DNA of 16,134 bases. It comes from Apopatosoma sp963618495. Lineage in GTDB: Bacteria; Bacillota; Clostridia; Oscillospirales; CAG-272. The translations under genes were made by a program, and so were the position numbers. Under the pieces are notes generated by a model. It did no database searches, had not been told where the DNA came from, and saw only the letters and a list, made by a program, of their open reading frames with translations. Positions within the stretch are counted from its first letter, which is position 1. Each line of letters opens with the position of its first letter. Location of the stretch: NCBI GenBank assembly GCA_963618495.1, contig CAVESF010000036.1:1-16134 (forward strand), read 5' to 3'. Below, in pieces: positions 6,111 to 13,421 of the stretch.

Positions 6111-6135
6111 AAAAAGGGAACCCTTTCGGATCCCC
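6111..6135 (-). terminator. Intrinsic terminator of the BspA-like gene
   Basis: On the minus strand, GGGGATCC (6135-6128), a GAAA tetraloop and GGGTTCCC (6123-6116) form an 8-bp stem with G-U pairs, followed by TTTTT (6115-6111). It begins ten bases after the stop codon. Confidence 0.75.
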
Positions 6136-6144
6136 TTTACTTAT

Positions 6145-8238
6145 TCAGTGCTTGATATAATAATGAATGTTCATCGCACCTCTGTTTGCCGCCATATAAA
6201 GGTCGCCTATCACGCCGAATATTCTTGTCTTGAATTCGGGAGCGATATAGATATCCTTGAGCGAAAGGCAGTCGGAAGAGAAGAGGTCAAAGCCGATATC
6301 CGTTGTGTCCGCAGACAGAATAACCTTTGTAATCGAAGTGCAACCATCGAAAACATCGCTTCCGATGCTCTTGAGCGTATCGGGAAATGTGACGGATGTG
6401 AGTTCATGGCAATACTGAAAAGCCTTATCCGCAACCCTGACAAGACTCTTGCCTGTGTCTATTGTTTTCAGCCCATAGCAGTTCATGAAAGCCGCTTCGC
6501 CTATAGTCTCCGTATTCGGAGAAAGCTTTATCTCTTCAAGAGCGCGCATACTGTAAAATGCCTGATCATCAATATATTTTACGCTGTCGGGAATGACTAC
6601 CGATTTTATATTGTAGCCGAGATAATATCTGTTTCTGTCAAAAAGTTCCTCGGGATCGGAAACCTCCTCATAAGGGTCTTCCGTGATAACAAGACCGGAA
6701 TCCCAGCCGACAAGCGCCGTTCCCGCGATGCGCACTATTCCGTCCGGAATAGTAACGCTTGTCGATGATTTTGCGACATATGCGCATATCAACGTGTTGC
6801 CTACCGTGAAGAACGAGTTTTCGTCTTTGTTGTTGAGATAAGCATTCTTTAAGAAGTTGACCATTGCCTCTGTTTTAAAGAAAGCATATGTGCCTATTTC
6901 GACATCATCAGAGGGAAGCTTGATTTCCGCAAGTCCGTAGCAATCCATAAAGGCATAGCTTCCGATGCGGGCGAGATTTTTGCACTTTGTCATATCCACA
7001 TCGGTGAAGATAACATCGCCGCTTATTTCGTCCGATTTCCAAAGCACCGCATTGTAAAAGGCGTAATCGCCGATATATTCAAGCGTGCTCGGCAGAGACA
7101 GCTCCGTTATCGAGCAGGTATCGAATGCCGAATTGCCGATTTTCTTCACTCCCTCGGGAATGACGAGCTTTTCAATCATTTCCGCCTGCGCATATCCGTA
7201 GGAGGTTGCCACGCCGTAGCTGTCAACGCCGCCGTAATATGTGGAGTTGCGGAAAACGCATCCGCCTATTGTTTTTATACCCTTGCCGGAAAGGTCGAGC
7301 GCGGATGCCGCGATATTGCATTTGATGAGAACACCGTCGCCTACGACAACATAATCATCGGAAAGTTCACTGTACCACGGTGTGCCGTCGAAAGCATACT
7401 CGGCGGAATCGGTGAGAGTGGAGGGAACGGATACATTATCAAGCTTTCCGCAGTTATAAAATGCATATCTTTCTATCTCGGAAAGTCCCTCGGGAAGCGT
7501 TATTTTGCGTAGTTCATTGCACTGCCAGAAAGCATACGGACCGATTTCCGTGAGAGCGCCGTCTTTTGCAAAATTGACATTTTCAAGAAGCTTACAGCCC
7601 GCAAATGTCTGATAATTGAGCCTTGCGAGCGATTTCGGCAGCGTCACATCCGTGAGCAGCCAGCAAGCCTGAAAGGCACAGTTGCCTATAAAAGAAACAT
7701 TGTCGGGTATAGTGATTTCGGGAAGTCTTGTGCAGAGCGCAAAGGCATAGGAATCTATGAGCTTCAGTGTGGAGGGAAGAGAAACGCTTTTCAGCTCTGT
7801 GCACTGATAAAAAGCTTTTGCACCGATTTCCTCCAGACCCTCGGGCAGTTCGAGTGTTTTCAGCGATTCGCAATACTGAAAAGCACCGCCGCCGATGGTT
7901 TTCAGTCCTTTGCCGAAAGTTACCTTTTCGAGCGATATTGCAGAGTAGAAAGCACCCTCGCTTATTTTGACTATGCCGTCATGCAGTACGACTTCTTTTA
8001 TTTCCGTGTCGCCCGAGAAAGCGCCTTCCCCTATTTCGGTTATTCCGTCAGGTACGATAAAAACACCGTTTTCATCCGATTGCCCTTTGCAATTTTTGAG
8101 AACGGTACCGTCAACCTCATAGACTTTTTCTATTTTTGAGCCTGTAGTCGTCTGATCCGGCGGATTTACGGTAGTTCCGCAGGCGCAGAGCGCAATACAA
8201 GCCGCTGTGGCAAGAAACACTGCCAATATTTTTTTCAT
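6145..8238 (-). CDS. BspA-like leucine-rich-repeat lipoprotein
   Basis: The product has 697 residues from the ATG at 8238, chosen because GGGGGA precedes it and a lipoprotein signal follows (MKKILAVFLATAACIALCAC, acylated Cys at 20). A longer frame to 8319 would start inside the promoter. The rest is more than a dozen repeats of about 23 residues of the LRR_5/BspA type, with the core pattern L..IG..AF..C..L....LP (for example LKTIGGGAFQYCESL, LEEIGAKAFYQCTEL). One irregular insert of about 80 residues lies in the middle (near DGTPWYSEL to YGYAQAEM). Such proteins are membrane-anchored and surface-exposed, and in several anaerobes they bind host or partner-cell ligands. It is monocistronic with its own promoter and terminator. 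Confidence 0.9.
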   Translation of the reverse strand: MKKILAVFLATAACIALCACGTTVNPPDQTTTGSKIEKVYEVDGTVLKNCKGQSDENGVFIVPDGITEIGEGAFSGDTEIKEVVLHDGIVKISEGAFYSAISLEKVTFGKGLKTIGGGAFQYCESLKTLELPEGLEEIGAKAFYQCTELKSVSLPSTLKLIDSYAFALCTRLPEITIPDNVSFIGNCAFQACWLLTDVTLPKSLARLNYQTFAGCKLLENVNFAKDGALTEIGPYAFWQCNELRKITLPEGLSEIERYAFYNCGKLDNVSVPSTLTDSAEYAFDGTPWYSELSDDYVVVGDGVLIKCNIAASALDLSGKGIKTIGGCVFRNSTYYGGVDSYGVATSYGYAQAEMIEKLVIPEGVKKIGNSAFDTCSITELSLPSTLEYIGDYAFYNAVLWKSDEISGDVIFTDVDMTKCKNLARIGSYAFMDCYGLAEIKLPSDDVEIGTYAFFKTEAMVNFLKNAYLNNKDENSFFTVGNTLICAYVAKSSTSVTIPDGIVRIAGTALVGWDSGLVITEDPYEEVSDPEELFDRNRYYLGYNIKSVVIPDSVKYIDDQAFYSMRALEEIKLSPNTETIGEAAFMNCYGLKTIDTGKSLVRVADKAFQYCHELTSVTFPDTLKSIGSDVFDGCTSITKVILSADTTDIGFDLFSSDCLSLKDIYIAPEFKTRIFGVIGDLYMAANRGAMNIHYYIKH

Positions 8239-8269
8239 ATGAGTCCCCCATAAGGATTTATTTATATAA

Positions 8270-8298
8270 ATAATATCCCATTTTGCCTTTTGTGTCAA
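8270..8298 (-). promoter_or_regulatory. Consensus promoter of the BspA-like gene
   Basis: On the minus strand, TTGACA (8298-8293), 17 bases, TATTAT (8275-8270); the start codon is at 8238. Confidence 0.8.
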
Positions 8299-8496
8299 TA
8301 ATTCTGCCGATAAGTTCACATTATATTAAAAAAACGCCTTTTTTGCGCCGCGATAATGATATAAAAGCAGCCGCCTTCGCTTTTGGAAATGCGTTGTCGC
8401 TTTTCTTCGGCGCAGGCGGCATAAGGCAGAAATAAAGGCAGATTTTGCCTATGGCATATGGGAAATTGAGCGGACAGACTGCTTTTTCGGGCGATG

Positions 8497-8958
8497 TCAG
8501 GCCTCCAGCTGTCTGCCGAGAAAACTTGCCGCTGTCTGGATAAGCTTTGTTTCGGTTTCCGTGGCGGCATTGTCTTTTCCGAATTCGGCATTTGCAAGCG
8601 CCGCAACACAACCTATAACATCGCCTTCGGCAAAGATAGGCATGGCACATGAAATATACCAGCCGCGGCTTTCTTCCGTCAGATAAATTTTCTCCTTCGT
8701 CGGCGCATGGGTATAAAGACTTCTGTTTTCTATTATTTTTTCGGTTTCTTCGGAATTTTTCTTGTCGAGAAATTCCTTTTTCGATATTCCCGCGCAGGCG
8801 ATAACGCAATCTTTATCGCAGACGGCTACAGGAAAATTGCAAGTCTTATAAAGCGTTTCCGCATAGCTTGCCGCAAAATCCATCAGCTCGCCTATCGGTG
8901 AATATTTTTTGAAGATAACTTCGCCTTCGCGGTCGGTATATATTTCGAGAGGGTCGCC
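8497..8958 (-). pseudogene. spoVT: 3' part of spoVT (lacks first ~29 codons), captured by the recombinase frame
   Basis: These 153 codons plus stop match the remainder of SpoVT, which is about 180 residues in Bacillus and Clostridia. They cover the tail of the AbrB DNA-binding domain (GDPLEIYTDREGEVIFKKYS) and the regulatory GAF domain. The N-terminal ~29 residues, containing the main DNA-contacting part of the AbrB swapped-hairpin, are missing. SpoVT is a forespore transcription factor under sigma G, so the host is probably a spore former. No own start or promoter is visible here. The missing 5' part is not elsewhere in the window. Confidence 0.85.
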
Positions 8959-10698
8959 GCCACTGATAACATTGACACGAAAAACCTTGTCGGCTTGTTT
9001 TTTTGCCGACTGAACCGCCACAGAATTGTATTTTTCTGCGGCTTTTTCGATATTCTCCGTGTCCCCGTTAAAATTTGCGATTGCCTCCGTCTGTACTTCA
9101 TCGTCACAGCGCAGGAGTGCGTCCACATCGCTACGCAGCTTTATCTCAATGCGGCTTTCGTAGACAATAATGCGGTCAACAATCAGCCCGATATCACGCT
9201 TGTCCAGCTTATCTTTGTTCAGAATATCGTGAAAGATGTCAAGCACTGTTTTTGCGTGGCGATTGGCTCTGATGATGGTATTTCTCGTATCCGCCGTCAT
9301 GGCAATCTGATTTTCAAGCCCCTGAATACGGTTGGCACTTTCTTCAATCAACGCGTCGTAGGTTTCCATGATGACATCCTCGTTTCCCTTTGCGCGGGCG
9401 AGGTCGCGGGATTTCTGCCGCATCAGAATTTTGAGAGAATCCTTTTCCTGCTCGATGAGCCCTGCAAGTTCCTCTGCGGCTTTGGCGCTGTCCTTCACCG
9501 CATTCGGCTCAAAGCTGATTTCGGATTCAAGCTGTTTTATCATTTTTTCGGAGTTTTCGCAGACCTTGGCGATGTAGCGTTTCAGTTCGCGGTCAAGCAC
9601 ATCCACGCGGATATGATGCGTCGTGCATCCGGCTTTTCCGCGCGTGTGATAGGTTCCGCAGATATAGGCGTCGGCAAGATCTGGACGGCTGCGTGAGAAC
9701 ATCGGCGAACCGCAGTCACCGCAGAAGAGGTAGCCGGAGTAGTTGTTGGCGTACTTCTTCTGACCGCGGTAGTGGGTGGTCGTGCGCTGTTTCAGCAGTT
9801 CCTGCGCAACCGCAAAGGTACGGTAGTCGATAATCGGCTCGTGGTGGTTTTCAAACACGATATGCTGGCTTTCGTCAAGCGGCACATCGCTTCCGTTTAT
9901 CTTTTTCCGTTTGAATTTGTGCTGACGCAGCGTGCCGATATAGAAATCGTTGCAGAGAATTTCGGAAACGGTCACTATGCTCCACGCTTCCTTGACCCTG
10001 CCCTTGTATTCATCACCCTGCGCTTCCTTGCGGGCTTTTTCCCGCATTCTCGGCGTCGGAATGTGTTCGCTTGTCAGAAAATTTGCAATCTTTTTGTAGC
10101 CCCAGCCGTCGATATAGCAGGTAAATATCCGTCGTACTATCTCAGCAGACGGCTCGTCGATTTCAAAAGTCATCTTTTTTGAATTTGTAATTACATAACC
10201 GAACGGAACCGAGCAGATCCACTCGCCTTTGGACTGACGCGAAGCGATAACATCGGACACCTTGCGGCTCGTGTCGGTGACGGGCATTTCGTTGACGAAG
10301 AAGTAGAGCTTGATCTTCATCCAGTCGTCGATATGATCCTGATAGTAATCCACACCGTCGCCGATGGCAATAATGCGGAGGTCGCGCTCGGCAAGATCCT
10401 CAAATTCGGCAAGTCCTTTGCCTGTTCTGCGTGAAAAACGGCTCAGGTCTTTGATAATCAGAATGTCGTATTCGCGGCGCATGAGCTTTTCGCGCATACG
10501 CATATAATCGGGGCGTTGCTCGAATGTATAGCCTGATTTGTCGCGATCCTCAAAGTAATCGACCGTGCTTGTCGGAAAATGCAGGCGGCAGTATTCACCA
10601 ATGATTGCCTTCTGGTTTTCGATACTCGTATTATCACGGTCAAGCTCCAGATCTACTGAGATTCGCGTATACGCGGCAATCCTGAATTTTTCAACCAT
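8497..10698 (-). CDS. Large serine recombinase fused in frame to the C-terminal part of SpoVT
   Basis: The frame encodes 733 residues. Residues 1-150 are a resolvase/invertase catalytic domain with nucleophile Ser14 (AAYTRIS) and the KDLSRFSRR motif (83-91). Residues ~160-300 are the Recombinase domain (PFGYV, EIVRRIF, KIANFL). A zinc ribbon follows (Cys326, Cys329, Cys347, Cys358), then a coiled coil (~400-470) and a C-terminal LDKRDIGLIVDRI(I)VYE segment typical of clostridial LSRs. Normal LSRs end near residue 540-580. Here the frame continues from residue 581 (GDPLEIYTDREGEV, then KKYSPIGEL) as the end of the SpoVT AbrB domain and a full SpoVT GAF domain (AEGDVIG, FLGRQLE). AAGGAG precedes the ATG by 11 bases. 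The simplest explanation is integration of the element inside spoVT. Confidence 0.92.
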   Translation of the reverse strand: MVEKFRIAAYTRISVDLELDRDNTSIENQKAIIGEYCRLHFPTSTVDYFEDRDKSGYTFEQRPDYMRMREKLMRREYDILIIKDLSRFSRRTGKGLAEFEDLAERDLRIIAIGDGVDYYQDHIDDWMKIKLYFFVNEMPVTDTSRKVSDVIASRQSKGEWICSVPFGYVITNSKKMTFEIDEPSAEIVRRIFTCYIDGWGYKKIANFLTSEHIPTPRMREKARKEAQGDEYKGRVKEAWSIVTVSEILCNDFYIGTLRQHKFKRKKINGSDVPLDESQHIVFENHHEPIIDYRTFAVAQELLKQRTTTHYRGQKKYANNYSGYLFCGDCGSPMFSRSRPDLADAYICGTYHTRGKAGCTTHHIRVDVLDRELKRYIAKVCENSEKMIKQLESEISFEPNAVKDSAKAAEELAGLIEQEKDSLKILMRQKSRDLARAKGNEDVIMETYDALIEESANRIQGLENQIAMTADTRNTIIRANRHAKTVLDIFHDILNKDKLDKRDIGLIVDRIIVYESRIEIKLRSDVDALLRCDDEVQTEAIANFNGDTENIEKAAEKYNSVAVQSAKKQADKVFRVNVISGGDPLEIYTDREGEVIFKKYSPIGELMDFAASYAETLYKTCNFPVAVCDKDCVIACAGISKKEFLDKKNSEETEKIIENRSLYTHAPTKEKIYLTEESRGWYISCAMPIFAEGDVIGCVAALANAEFGKDNAATETETKLIQTAASFLGRQLEA
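8945..8970. other. Predicted attachment-site junction (attL or attR)
   Basis: The switch from recombinase-specific sequence (KVFRVNVIS) to conserved SpoVT sequence (GDPLEI) falls at codons 579-582, around 8951-8964. Large serine recombinases cross over at a 2-bp core inside ~40-50 bp sites, and their genes normally lie at one end of the element, as here. The exact core cannot be fixed without the other end or an empty site. Confidence 0.6.
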
Positions 10699-10732
10699 AT
10701 TGTCAATTTCTCCTTATCGATATTATGATAAC

Positions 10733-10761
10733 ATTGTATCACATATCCCGTTCAATGTCAA
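10733..10761 (-). promoter_or_regulatory. Promoter of the recombinase gene
   Basis: On the minus strand, TTGACA (10761-10756), 17 bases, TACAAT (10738-10733). TGATAACA (10727-10734) and its inverse TGTTATCA (10786-10793) flank it, a possible operator pair. Confidence 0.75.
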
Positions 10762-10945
10762 CGATATATTTGCGAAGACATGAATTGTTATCATTTGCCG
10801 TTGGATTTTGAAATTAACAAGGCGCGATTCGCCGGCTTATTTCAATAAAACGCGTTTTTTTGAAATTAAAAAGACTATAATTTCGGCTTTTGCTGACCTT
10901 TGAGGTCAACATGCTATAATAAGCGTAACATTTTCAATGTTGCAA

Positions 10946-11036
10946 TTCAAAATCTCACGGAATGAATATTTGAAATTACACCGAATAGAATTTTAAAATT
11001 TCTCGGAATTGACTTGAAAAATCTCAAGGAATGGGT
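10946..11036. repeat. Four tandem imperfect repeats of ~22-24 bp
   Basis: Units start at 10946, 10970, 10993 and 11014, with the common pattern TT-N-AAA(A)T-N2-C-N2-GGAAT or CGAAT. Two partial matches (TTGAAATTAA) lie at 10808 and 10860. The spacing of 21-24 bases is about two helical turns, so a protein could bind all units on one DNA face. The last unit supplies the -35 (TTGAAA) of the promoter at 11014-11042. Confidence 0.6.
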
Positions 11037-11042
11037 TATAAT
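11014..11042 (+). promoter_or_regulatory. Promoter of the DUF4143 ATPase gene
   Basis: TTGAAA (11014-11019), 17 bases, TATAAT (11037-11042). The start codon is at 11075, with GGAGG before it. Confidence 0.75.
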
Positions 11043-11074
11043 ATATGTGAAAAACAATCCGGAGGTATTTTGCT

Positions 11075-12361
11075 ATGAAAAAAATTGCAGAACAATCGAA
11101 ATACAAACCGCGCGTTATTGACGGTGCCGTTTGCAGATATTTGTCCGCCTTCGGCGCGGTGTGTATCGAGGGACCCAAATGGTGCGGGAAAACATGGACT
11201 TCTTCATTTCACAGCAAAAGTGAGTTTTTGATCGGTGACCCTGCAAACAATTTTCAGAACCGAGCATTGGCGGAAATGTCTCCGTCCATTGTTCTGGAGG
11301 GCGAAACGCCGCGTCTGATTGACGAGTGGCAAGAGGTTCCCTCAATCTGGGATGCAGTTCGGTACACAGTCGACTGTCGGGCGGAGAAGGGGCAGTTTAT
11401 TCTGACCGGCTCTTCCACACCGAAACGCAAGGGGGTTCTTCACAGCGGGGCAGGCAGAATCGGAAGATTACGCATGCGCACCATGTCTCTTTATGAGTCA
11501 GGTGAATCCAGTGGTGTTGTTTCATTGGAAGACCTCTGCAACGGCAAGATTACTCCGGCGCTGACAGACGAGGTCAGTCTGCGTGACATTGCGCAGTATA
11601 CGGTACGCGGAGGATGGCCCGGGAACTTGAATGTTGCACCGGAAAATGCATCTCTGTTGCCGCAATCCTACCTTGATGCCATACTGGACGATGATTCACA
11701 GCGTATTGATGGCAAAAAATACGATGTCAATAAAATGCGCCTTCTGTTGCGCTCCCTTGCACGCAACGAAAGCACAACGGCTACCAAGAAAAAGCTACTG
11801 AACAACATCCGTGAATTTGATGATGAAACAATCGATATGGACACGATAGCCACTTATCTGGATGTTTTCAACCGTCTTTTTCTGCTTGACAATCAGCTTC
11901 CTTTTTCCGCAAATATCCGTTCTTCCGTTCGCGTGAAGCAAGCTGAGAAAAGACATTTTTGTGATCCCGCGCTTGCCTGCGCCTTACTGAAAGCTACTCC
12001 GGATAAACTGATTGGCGACCTTGAAACCTTTGGATTTTTGTTTGAAGCTCTGGTGGAACGCGATCTGAAGATTTATGCCGAGTCGTTCGGGGCGAATCTG
12101 TATCATTATCAGGACTATAACAACAAGGAAATCGATGCGGTGGTTGAATTGAAAGACGGAAGATGGTGCGCATTTGAGATAAAACTCGGCGCTAACCAAA
12201 TCGATAAAGCTGCAACAGAACTTGTAGCACTGCGCAATGATATTGAGAAGAACGGAGGCGTTACTCCGTCGGTTCTTTGCGTCATCTGCGGGCTTTCCAA
12301 TGCGGCATATGTTCGTCCCGACGGCGTTTTTGTCGTCCCGATTACGGCTCTGAAGAACTGA
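11075..12361 (+). CDS. AAA_14 / DUF4143 ATPase with C-terminal nuclease-like domain
   Basis: This 428-residue protein belongs to the common bacterial AAA_14-DUF4143 group. Walker A is GPKWCGKT (about residues 33-40) and Walker B is RLIDEWQ (about 80-86). A sensor-type LTGSST (about 110-115) follows. The C-terminal DUF4143 part has GFLFEALVERDL, NKEIDAVVE and FEIKLG, an E...D...E-x-K arrangement of the PD-(D/E)XK fold. Length matches the family. The cellular role of the family is poorly known; it is widespread in accessory DNA. Here it is monocistronic, with GGAGG nine bases before the ATG, a tandem-repeat promoter region upstream and a terminator after it. A defence, addiction or DNA-processing job on the element is possible but not shown. 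Confidence 0.9.
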   Translation: MKKIAEQSKYKPRVIDGAVCRYLSAFGAVCIEGPKWCGKTWTSSFHSKSEFLIGDPANNFQNRALAEMSPSIVLEGETPRLIDEWQEVPSIWDAVRYTVDCRAEKGQFILTGSSTPKRKGVLHSGAGRIGRLRMRTMSLYESGESSGVVSLEDLCNGKITPALTDEVSLRDIAQYTVRGGWPGNLNVAPENASLLPQSYLDAILDDDSQRIDGKKYDVNKMRLLLRSLARNESTTATKKKLLNNIREFDDETIDMDTIATYLDVFNRLFLLDNQLPFSANIRSSVRVKQAEKRHFCDPALACALLKATPDKLIGDLETFGFLFEALVERDLKIYAESFGANLYHYQDYNNKEIDAVVELKDGRWCAFEIKLGANQIDKAATELVALRNDIEKNGGVTPSVLCVICGLSNAAYVRPDGVFVVPITALKN

Positions 12362-12397
12362 GGCTGTGGAATTTTCAGCACAAAAGCGTATGCAACA

Positions 12398-12432
12398 GGG
12401 CAGAAGGCATTGCGCCTCCTGCCCCTCTTTTT
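12398..12432 (+). terminator. Intrinsic terminator of the DUF4143 gene
   Basis: GGGCAG-A-AGGC (12398-12408) pairs with GCCT-C-CTGCCC (12414-12424), with one A/C mismatch and a 5-base loop. TTTTT follows at 12428-12432. It overlaps by two bases the stop of the convergent minus-strand gene. Confidence 0.75.
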
Positions 12433-12676
12433 ACGCCTGAACCTGCTCTGCCGCAGGTTCGGCTTTTATCTGAAGCTCAAAATTGTGGCGGAGAAGCATG
12501 GCGGTATCCGGCAACAGCTCCCGGTCTCCTGATTCAAACACCGACACAAAATACCTGTGATTTGCAAATTGCCGGTAATACGGCTCAAGCGAGCGACGAA
12601 ATTTTTCGTTCCGCGCTTCGCTTCGGGTAAGCCATATATCCACCGTTTTTGTGTCATGATGAACATTCATCTCCAT
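12431..12676 (-). CDS. Small conserved-type hypothetical protein of integrative elements
   Basis: The 81-residue product begins MEMNVHHDTKTVDIWLT and contains YFVSVFESG. I associate this pattern (HHDTKTVDIWLT..E, then Y.V.VFESG..L..DT..LLR.N) with a small protein common on clostridial integrative elements. Its function is unknown to me. The start is either the ATG at 12676 or the one at 12670. GGGGTGG lies upstream. The frame is also open upstream with a strongly basic stretch (RARLRKKLKKWGG) but offers no good start. It converges with the DUF4143 gene. Confidence 0.6.
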   Translation of the reverse strand: MEMNVHHDTKTVDIWLTRSEARNEKFRRSLEPYYRQFANHRYFVSVFESGDRELLPDTAMLLRHNFELQIKAEPAAEQVQA

Positions 12677-13421
12677 ATGGCCACCCCATTTTTTCAGTTT
12701 TTTGCGTAAACGCGCCCGTCTTTTTTCGCGGATTTGCGTGTTTTAGAAAGAATACTATCAATCGTTCCTCCCCGAAGGCATATTTGCCCGTGTCGGATGC
12801 TATGTCAGGTAGTGCATCCCGACCGTCTGTACGGCAGTGCCTTTATGTACGCAACCCCGTATTTTTTGTGCCTTTATCACCCCTTTCATTATCGGCGAAG
12901 AAAACAAAGAAAATTCATTTTTTATCAGCGACATTCCTCTGTCGCACAAAAAGTGTCTCAAAGCCCGCCTTTTCCGCGAATTGTGGTATAGAAAGCGAAT
13001 TTCAGCGCTACGGCTCCGAAAAAGTGACACAAACGACTTTTTTCGGAATCTCTAAAATCCTCGCATTTTCTCGTGAAATCCCGCAAATTCGGTCGGCTCT
13101 GCCGTCTGGTGCGAAACGCCGAGCCGAAATTGTGGCGCGGCTTTAACCTGCTTGAAAATCAGATGCTGTGGATCCTACTCTTTTTCTGCTTGTATAGTTA
13201 AAGTTTTTTGTTTAGATGTTCACGTACTATGTGCCTCGGACAAGCGCGCCGGGAAATCGGGAAATACAACTTGATATATTTAATTGTTCATGATATAATA
13301 TATTTGAAAAACAAAGCTACACTATACTTTCCATCAACAAACACTTCGTGGAATATTTTTTTGAAATCCGATATAATAAAATCACAAAAGCGCTTTTGAA
13401 TACTTTTGGGAGGACAAAAAT
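12677..13421. other. Long gene-free interval with hairpins
   Basis: About 745 bases without a convincing gene. Visible structures: CCGT-N4-ACGG near 12830; GCGACA-N6-TGTCGC at 12928-12945; and a ~13-bp imperfect inverted repeat with arms CCGAAAAAGT and ACTTTTTTCGG at 13016-13046. A promoter lies at 13271-13299. A minus-strand 29-codon ORF (MKGVIKAQK..., near 12800-12890) has AAAGGGG by its start but no other support. Open frames on the plus strand lack ribosome binding sites and look like compositional shadows. The region could be a long leader, an oriT-like site or a decayed gene; I cannot decide. Confidence 0.4.
13271..13299 (+). promoter_or_regulatory. Promoter of the XRE-TPR-like gene
   Basis: TTGATA (13271-13276), 17 bases, TATAAT (13294-13299), about 120 bases before the start codon. 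Confidence 0.6.

Larger units (their letters stand above)
10699..11074. other. Divergent control region with palindromes and a tandem-repeat array
   Basis: Between the recombinase (minus) and the ATPase gene (plus) this interval holds a promoter for each. It also holds two 15-bp palindromes (TGACCT-TTG-AGGTCA at 10894-10908, AACATT-TTC-AATGTT at 10927-10941), an inverted TGATAACA pair around the recombinase promoter, and four to six imperfect copies of a TTGAAATT..CGGAAT unit. No ORF is credible. Confidence 0.7.

Noticed and set aside
6061..6768. 235-codon plus-strand open frame antisense to the BspA-like gene
   Set aside because: Antisense to a clear LRR gene, crosses its terminator and has no ribosome binding site.
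8320..8496. Possible terminator after the spoVT part
   Set aside because: A 7-bp GCCGCCT/AGGCGGC stem has a very long loop, and the GCGC/GCGT stem before T7 has only four pairs; too weak to call.
8995..9696. 233-codon plus-strand open frame antisense to the recombinase
   Set aside because: Lies wholly inside the recombinase gene on the opposite strand with no start signals; a shadow.
8497..10698. Frameshift or assembly error as the cause of the SpoVT fusion
   Set aside because: The frame is continuous with high-quality motifs on both sides of the join, and it falls where an att site is expected next to a serine recombinase gene.
12649..13146. 165-codon plus-strand open frame
   Set aside because: No ribosome binding site, no recognisable domain, Cys/Ser/Phe-rich shadow composition, and it overlaps the 5' end of the minus-strand gene at 12676.
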